Both the position numbers and the translations under genes were made by a program. Source: Anammoximicrobium sp032229885 (lineage in GTDB: Bacteria > Planctomycetota > Planctomycetia > Pirellulales > Pirellulaceae). From it: 7,327 nt of DNA. Shown here one piece after another: positions 4,165 to 7,327 of the stretch. The stretch lies in assembly GCA_032229885.1 (NCBI GenBank), contig JAVYAJ010000053.1, positions 1 to 7,327 of the forward strand. The letters are read 5' to 3'. How positions within the stretch are numbered: the first letter of the stretch is position 1; the number at the start of each line of letters is the position of its first letter. The notes under the pieces are model-generated. The model made no database searches and was not told the DNA's origin. It saw only the letters and a list, made by a program, of their open reading frames with translations.

Positions 4165-7100
4165 ATGAGCCAGTTCTACGCGATTTACCGGTTCAGTCTG
4201 TCCGGCGGCCAGAGCATTGACTTGAGCTCGTTTTTCGGTACGCCGGGAATCATCTCGCCGCGTTGGCTTCCGGCCGGAACCAGGTGGGCGTTGGTCGGTG
4301 ACGAGGGCAACGGCTGGACGACGTTCGGCAGCGGCGCGGTGGAAGAGGACGGGACGCTGGATCCGGACGGGCAGTTTGTCCAAGAGCGGATCACGTACGC
4401 CTACTACAGCAGCGGCGAGAACGCCGGGCGGCTGCAATACGTCACGCTTCGCCGGGAACGCCAATGGAGTTCGGACGAACCGTTGCGACGGGTCCGGTAC
4501 ACCTACTACGACGGGGCGGAGATCGGCGGCAGCCTGGGCGATCTGAAAACGGCGACCTCGCAGTATCCCGACGGACAGGGCGGCTGGACCGACGACGCGA
4601 CGCATCTGTACCGCTACTGGACGCAGAACGAGTCCGGCGGCTTTGTGCACGGGCTGAAGTACGTGCTGGGCCCGGACGCCTTCGCGCGTCTGGCCGACGA
4701 TCCGGAGGTGAGCGATCCGCTGACGACCGACGACCAGAAGGTGGCCCAGTATGCGGACCAGTCCTTCGAGTACGGGGCGGGGGACCGGGTGGTGCACGAG
4801 GCGGTGGACGGGGCGTCGCGGACGACCGAGTTCGCTTACACCACGGGGACGCACGCCGACGGGTTCAACGACTGGAAGCGGCGGACGGTCGAGAGCCGCT
4901 CCGACGGGGCTCAAGTGGTGGTGTACACGAACTTCCTCGGCCAGGTGCTGGTCAAGGAGCTTTGCAAACCCGGCGGGGGCGAGTCGTGGATCGAGTCGCG
5001 GCGTTACGATGCGGCGGGTCGGTTGGTGGAACTCGCCGCGCCGGCGGCGGTCGCGAGCTATGTGGACGACGCCGGCCCGGGGCAGGACGAACTGGCGGTG
5101 ACGCTCCGCGGCGATCAGGGGCTCGTGCGGACCTACGCCTATCACGACGGGCAGAGCGGGCCGGAAGGCTATCTGCGGGCGGAAGGGATCCGCCGGGGCG
5201 AGTCGGGCGACCCGATCCCGGTGCGCGAGTACGAGTACGCCGAGCGCAGCGCCGAGAGGCGAACCGTGTACCCCCTGGTGCGGCAGGTGGTTTACCCGCA
5301 TGAGGACGGCGGCGGACCGATCGAGACGACGGTCGGCTACACGTGGTACGAGGGCCGAGTGCAGCCGTCGCAGCAGGTGACGACGCTGCCCGCGGTCGGT
5401 GCGTCGCAGAACGGGTCGGGCGCGTCGGCCACGGTCACGCACCGCTTTGACGCGCAGGGGAGCCTGATCTGGGAGCGGGACGAACGGGGCTTCATCACGC
5501 ATCACCGGTACGACGCGGTCAGCGGCGGCCGGGTGCGGACGATCGCGGACGTCGATGCCGCCCAGTTGGCGTTGCCCGACGGCTGGAGCACGCCGGCCGG
5601 GGGCGGCCTGCACCTGGCGAACGACTTGGCGTATGACGAGTTCGGCCGCGTGATCCGGACGCTCGGACCGCCGCACACACTCGGCGGCTACGCACCCGGC
5701 GGCTACACGATCCGGCGGGCCGAATGGACGGTGTACAAAGACCCGCAACGCGAGGTGTGGACGGCGCAGGGATATCGGCGCGAGGCCGCGGACGCAGGCG
5801 CCGGTTATTACGGCGGGTCGCCGGACTTCGTCCTGGTCAACCCCGTGACGATCCGCAAGCATGACCTGGCCGGGCGGATCCTTGAAGAGATCCAGGCGGT
5901 CCGCGGATCCACCGCCGGCGCGCTGTCACCGACGGACAGCTTTGCGCAGGCCGATTACGTGCGCTGGACCACGCACCACTACGACCCGCGCGGGCGTCTG
6001 GCGGCCAGCCGCGTGTACCGCACGATCCCCTCCAGCGGGGCAGGGACAGCGGGGGCCAACTACGACCAGACCACCTACGGCTACGATGCGCAGGGCCGTC
6101 AGAACATGGTCCGCTCGCCGGGCGGCACGATCACCCGCACGGTCTTCGACTTCCAGGGCAACCCGCGGGCCGTCTACGTCGGTACCGACGACAGCGGCGC
6201 CACCGACGCCGATCCCACCGGCGGCGGCGATCCGAACAACAACATGGTGTTGGTGAGCGAGCGCGAATACGCCGGTCCCGCCGGCTGTGACGGGTGCTGG
6301 GGCGGCGGCGCGGGGATGGTCACCGCCGAGATCCGCCATGTCGACGCCGCGACGACGCGGGCCACGCAATACCTGTACGACTGGCGGAACCGCCGCCAGT
6401 ACGTGATCCACGAGGCGGACGCCGCGGATCGCGTGACGTTCACGCGGAACCATTACGACAACCTCGATCGGCTGATCCGCGTCGAGCGTTACCACGACGT
6501 GGACGGCGATGGGATCGACGCCGACGAAGATCCGCAGCCGGACGACGTGCTGATCGCCCGCGACGCCACGCTGTACGACGACCGCGGCCGGGTATACCGC
6601 ACCATCCGCTACGCGGTCGATCCGGCGACCGGCGCTGTCGGCCACGCGCTGGTCGACAACACCTGGTACGACGCGGCGGGCAACGTGATCAAAAGCCAGC
6701 CGTCGGGCTCCAAGCTGTTCACCAAGACAGCCTATGACGGCCTGGGCCGGCAGTCGATCCAATACTTGGGCTATGACCTGGACGAGACCGCCTACGCCCA
6801 GGCCGGCACGGTCGCCGACGACACGATCCTCGAACAGACCGAAACGCACTACGACGCGGTCGGCAACGTGATCCAGATCACCGCGCGCCAGCGCCATCAC
6901 AACGCCCCGGCGTGGCAGACCGGCGCGTTGGGAGACGCGTCGACCGATCCCAAGGCTCGCGTGACGTACACCGCCCACTGGCACGACGCCCTCGGCCGCG
7001 AGATCGCCACCGCCGATTACGGTACCAACGGCGGAACGGCCCTGGTCCGTCCGGACACGATCCCGCAGCGTTCCGACACCGTGCTGGTGACCACCACCGG

Positions 7101-7327
7101 CTACAACGACGCCGGCGAGGCTTTCCAAACGATCAATCCGGCCGGCCGGGAGGACCGCCAGTTCTTCGACGCCGCGGGCCGGATCGTCAAGACCATCCAG
7201 AACTACGTCGACGGGATCGTCGACATCGACCACCCGGACGAAGACGTCACCGTCGAGACGACCTACGATCCCGACGGCCAGGTGCTGACGCTGCGGGCCA
7301 AAAATCCGGCCACCGGCGATCAGCTGA
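4165..7327 (+). CDS. Giant RHS/YD-repeat protein, N-terminal 1054 residues (3' end outside window)
   Basis: The frame is open from the ATG at 4165 to the last base with no stop. The only preceding in-frame stop (4054-4056) is followed by no ATG, GTG or TTG before 4165, so this start is well defined despite lacking a good Shine-Dalgarno. The protein contains many YD repeats with the core Y-D-x-x-G-R, for example at residues 281, 490, 606, 640, 804, 835, 857, 896 and 1034. Variants start HD, FD or YN (566, 661, 940, 980, 1001). In known RHS and TcC proteins such repeats wind into a hollow beta-cage around a C-terminal toxin or effector. The conserved RHS core and any toxin domain would lie beyond the window. 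There is no signal peptide, PAAR domain or membrane helix at the N-terminus. Residues 778-789 form an acidic DVDGDG loop. Codon choice changes near 5850-5900. The middle block resembles planctomycete RHS proteins as I recall them. Confidence 0.9.
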   Translation, partial: MSQFYAIYRFSLSGGQSIDLSSFFGTPGIISPRWLPAGTRWALVGDEGNGWTTFGSGAVEEDGTLDPDGQFVQERITYAYYSSGENAGRLQYVTLRRERQWSSDEPLRRVRYTYYDGAEIGGSLGDLKTATSQYPDGQGGWTDDATHLYRYWTQNESGGFVHGLKYVLGPDAFARLADDPEVSDPLTTDDQKVAQYADQSFEYGAGDRVVHEAVDGASRTTEFAYTTGTHADGFNDWKRRTVESRSDGAQVVVYTNFLGQVLVKELCKPGGGESWIESRRYDAAGRLVELAAPAAVASYVDDAGPGQDELAVTLRGDQGLVRTYAYHDGQSGPEGYLRAEGIRRGESGDPIPVREYEYAERSAERRTVYPLVRQVVYPHEDGGGPIETTVGYTWYEGRVQPSQQVTTLPAVGASQNGSGASATVTHRFDAQGSLIWERDERGFITHHRYDAVSGGRVRTIADVDAAQLALPDGWSTPAGGGLHLANDLAYDEFGRVIRTLGPPHTLGGYAPGGYTIRRAEWTVYKDPQREVWTAQGYRREAADAGAGYYGGSPDFVLVNPVTIRKHDLAGRILEEIQAVRGSTAGALSPTDSFAQADYVRWTTHHYDPRGRLAASRVYRTIPSSGAGTAGANYDQTTYGYDAQGRQNMVRSPGGTITRTVFDFQGNPRAVYVGTDDSGATDADPTGGGDPNNNMVLVSEREYAGPAGCDGCWGGGAGMVTAEIRHVDAATTRATQYLYDWRNRRQYVIHEADAADRVTFTRNHYDNLDRLIRVERYHDVDGDGIDADEDPQPDDVLIARDATLYDDRGRVYRTIRYAVDPATGAVGHALVDNTWYDAAGNVIKSQPSGSKLFTKTAYDGLGRQSIQYLGYDLDETAYAQAGTVADDTILEQTETHYDAVGNVIQITARQRHHNAPAWQTGALGDASTDPKARVTYTAHWHDALGREIATADYGTNGGTALVRPDTIPQRSDTVLVTTTGYNDAGEAFQTINPAGREDRQFFDAAGRIVKTIQNYVDGIVDIDHPDEDVTVETTYDPDGQVLTLRAKNPATGDQL
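5005..7299 (+). repeat. Array of YD (RHS) repeat units within the RHS gene
   Basis: About sixteen recognisable units are spread over residues 281-1045. They are sparse at first (281, 490, 566, 606) and then dense, with starts at residues 640, 661, 738, 764, 804, 835, 857, 896, 940, 980, 1001 and 1034, mostly 20-45 residues apart. The repeats are conserved at protein level only; no long identical DNA repeats were noticed, so this is not a recently expanded tandem array. Confidence 0.85.

Noticed and set aside
2934..4166. 410-residue open frame on the minus strand
   Set aside because: It covers two well-supported + strand genes with ribosome binding sites and has Arg/Pro/Ala-rich shadow composition.
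4464..5303. 279-residue + strand open frame in another frame
   Set aside because: It is an Arg/Gly-rich shadow overlapping the RHS frame, where YD repeats are clearly readable.
4132..5862. 576-residue open frame on the minus strand
   Set aside because: It lies wholly opposite the RHS coding frame, gives Arg/Pro/Val-rich low-complexity protein, and is explained by GC-rich codon use on the + strand.
5926..7233. 435-residue open frame on the minus strand
   Set aside because: It is also antisense to the YD-repeat region. Its Val/Asp/Gly-rich sequence mirrors the Tyr-Asp-Gly-Arg codons of the RHS gene and shows no family motifs.
5005..7299. YD repeats considered as a DNA-level tandem repeat or CRISPR-like array
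   Set aside because: The units are similar only in protein, vary in spacing, and share no long identical DNA repeats.

Overview
The window is about two-thirds G+C by eye and almost entirely coding on the + strand. It looks like a planctomycete or planctomycete-like bacterial genome or metagenome contig. The main reason is the last gene, a very long RHS/YD-repeat protein whose middle portion reads like the giant RHS proteins I associate with Planctomycetes. No marker gene is present, so the taxon is an inference from recall.

Layout, left to right: (1) 1-1735, a glycosyltransferase-like gene that enters from outside the window and contains two copies of one domain. Its reading frame is broken once, at a run of seven C (218-224). 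Removing one C would rejoin the halves. (2) 1736-2021, the only sizeable intergenic gap, with a locally AT-richer stretch, a weak possible promoter and three GACGTC hexamers. (3) 2022-2954, a GT2-type glycosyltransferase with a strong ribosome binding site. (4) 2951-3262, a 103-residue cysteine-rich protein with a zinc-ribbon-like cluster. (5) 3252-4103, a 283-residue protein of unknown function. (6) 4104-4164, a short T-rich leader. (7) 4165 to the end, an RHS/YD-repeat protein open for 1054 codons with no stop inside the window.

Genes 3-5 overlap end to start and each has its own Shine-Dalgarno, so they are almost certainly one translationally coupled operon. The RHS gene follows after 61 bases on the same strand and may be read from the same transcript. 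A working picture is two sugar-transfer genes, a small metal-binding protein of a type I associate with phage structural regions, an unknown protein and a giant repeat protein. This could be a surface or tail-like structure and the enzymes that decorate it or its target, but nothing in the sequence proves that link.

No tRNA, rRNA, CRISPR array, insertion sequence or clear rho-independent terminator was seen. The long minus-strand open frames over the RHS gene are shadows of its codon use.
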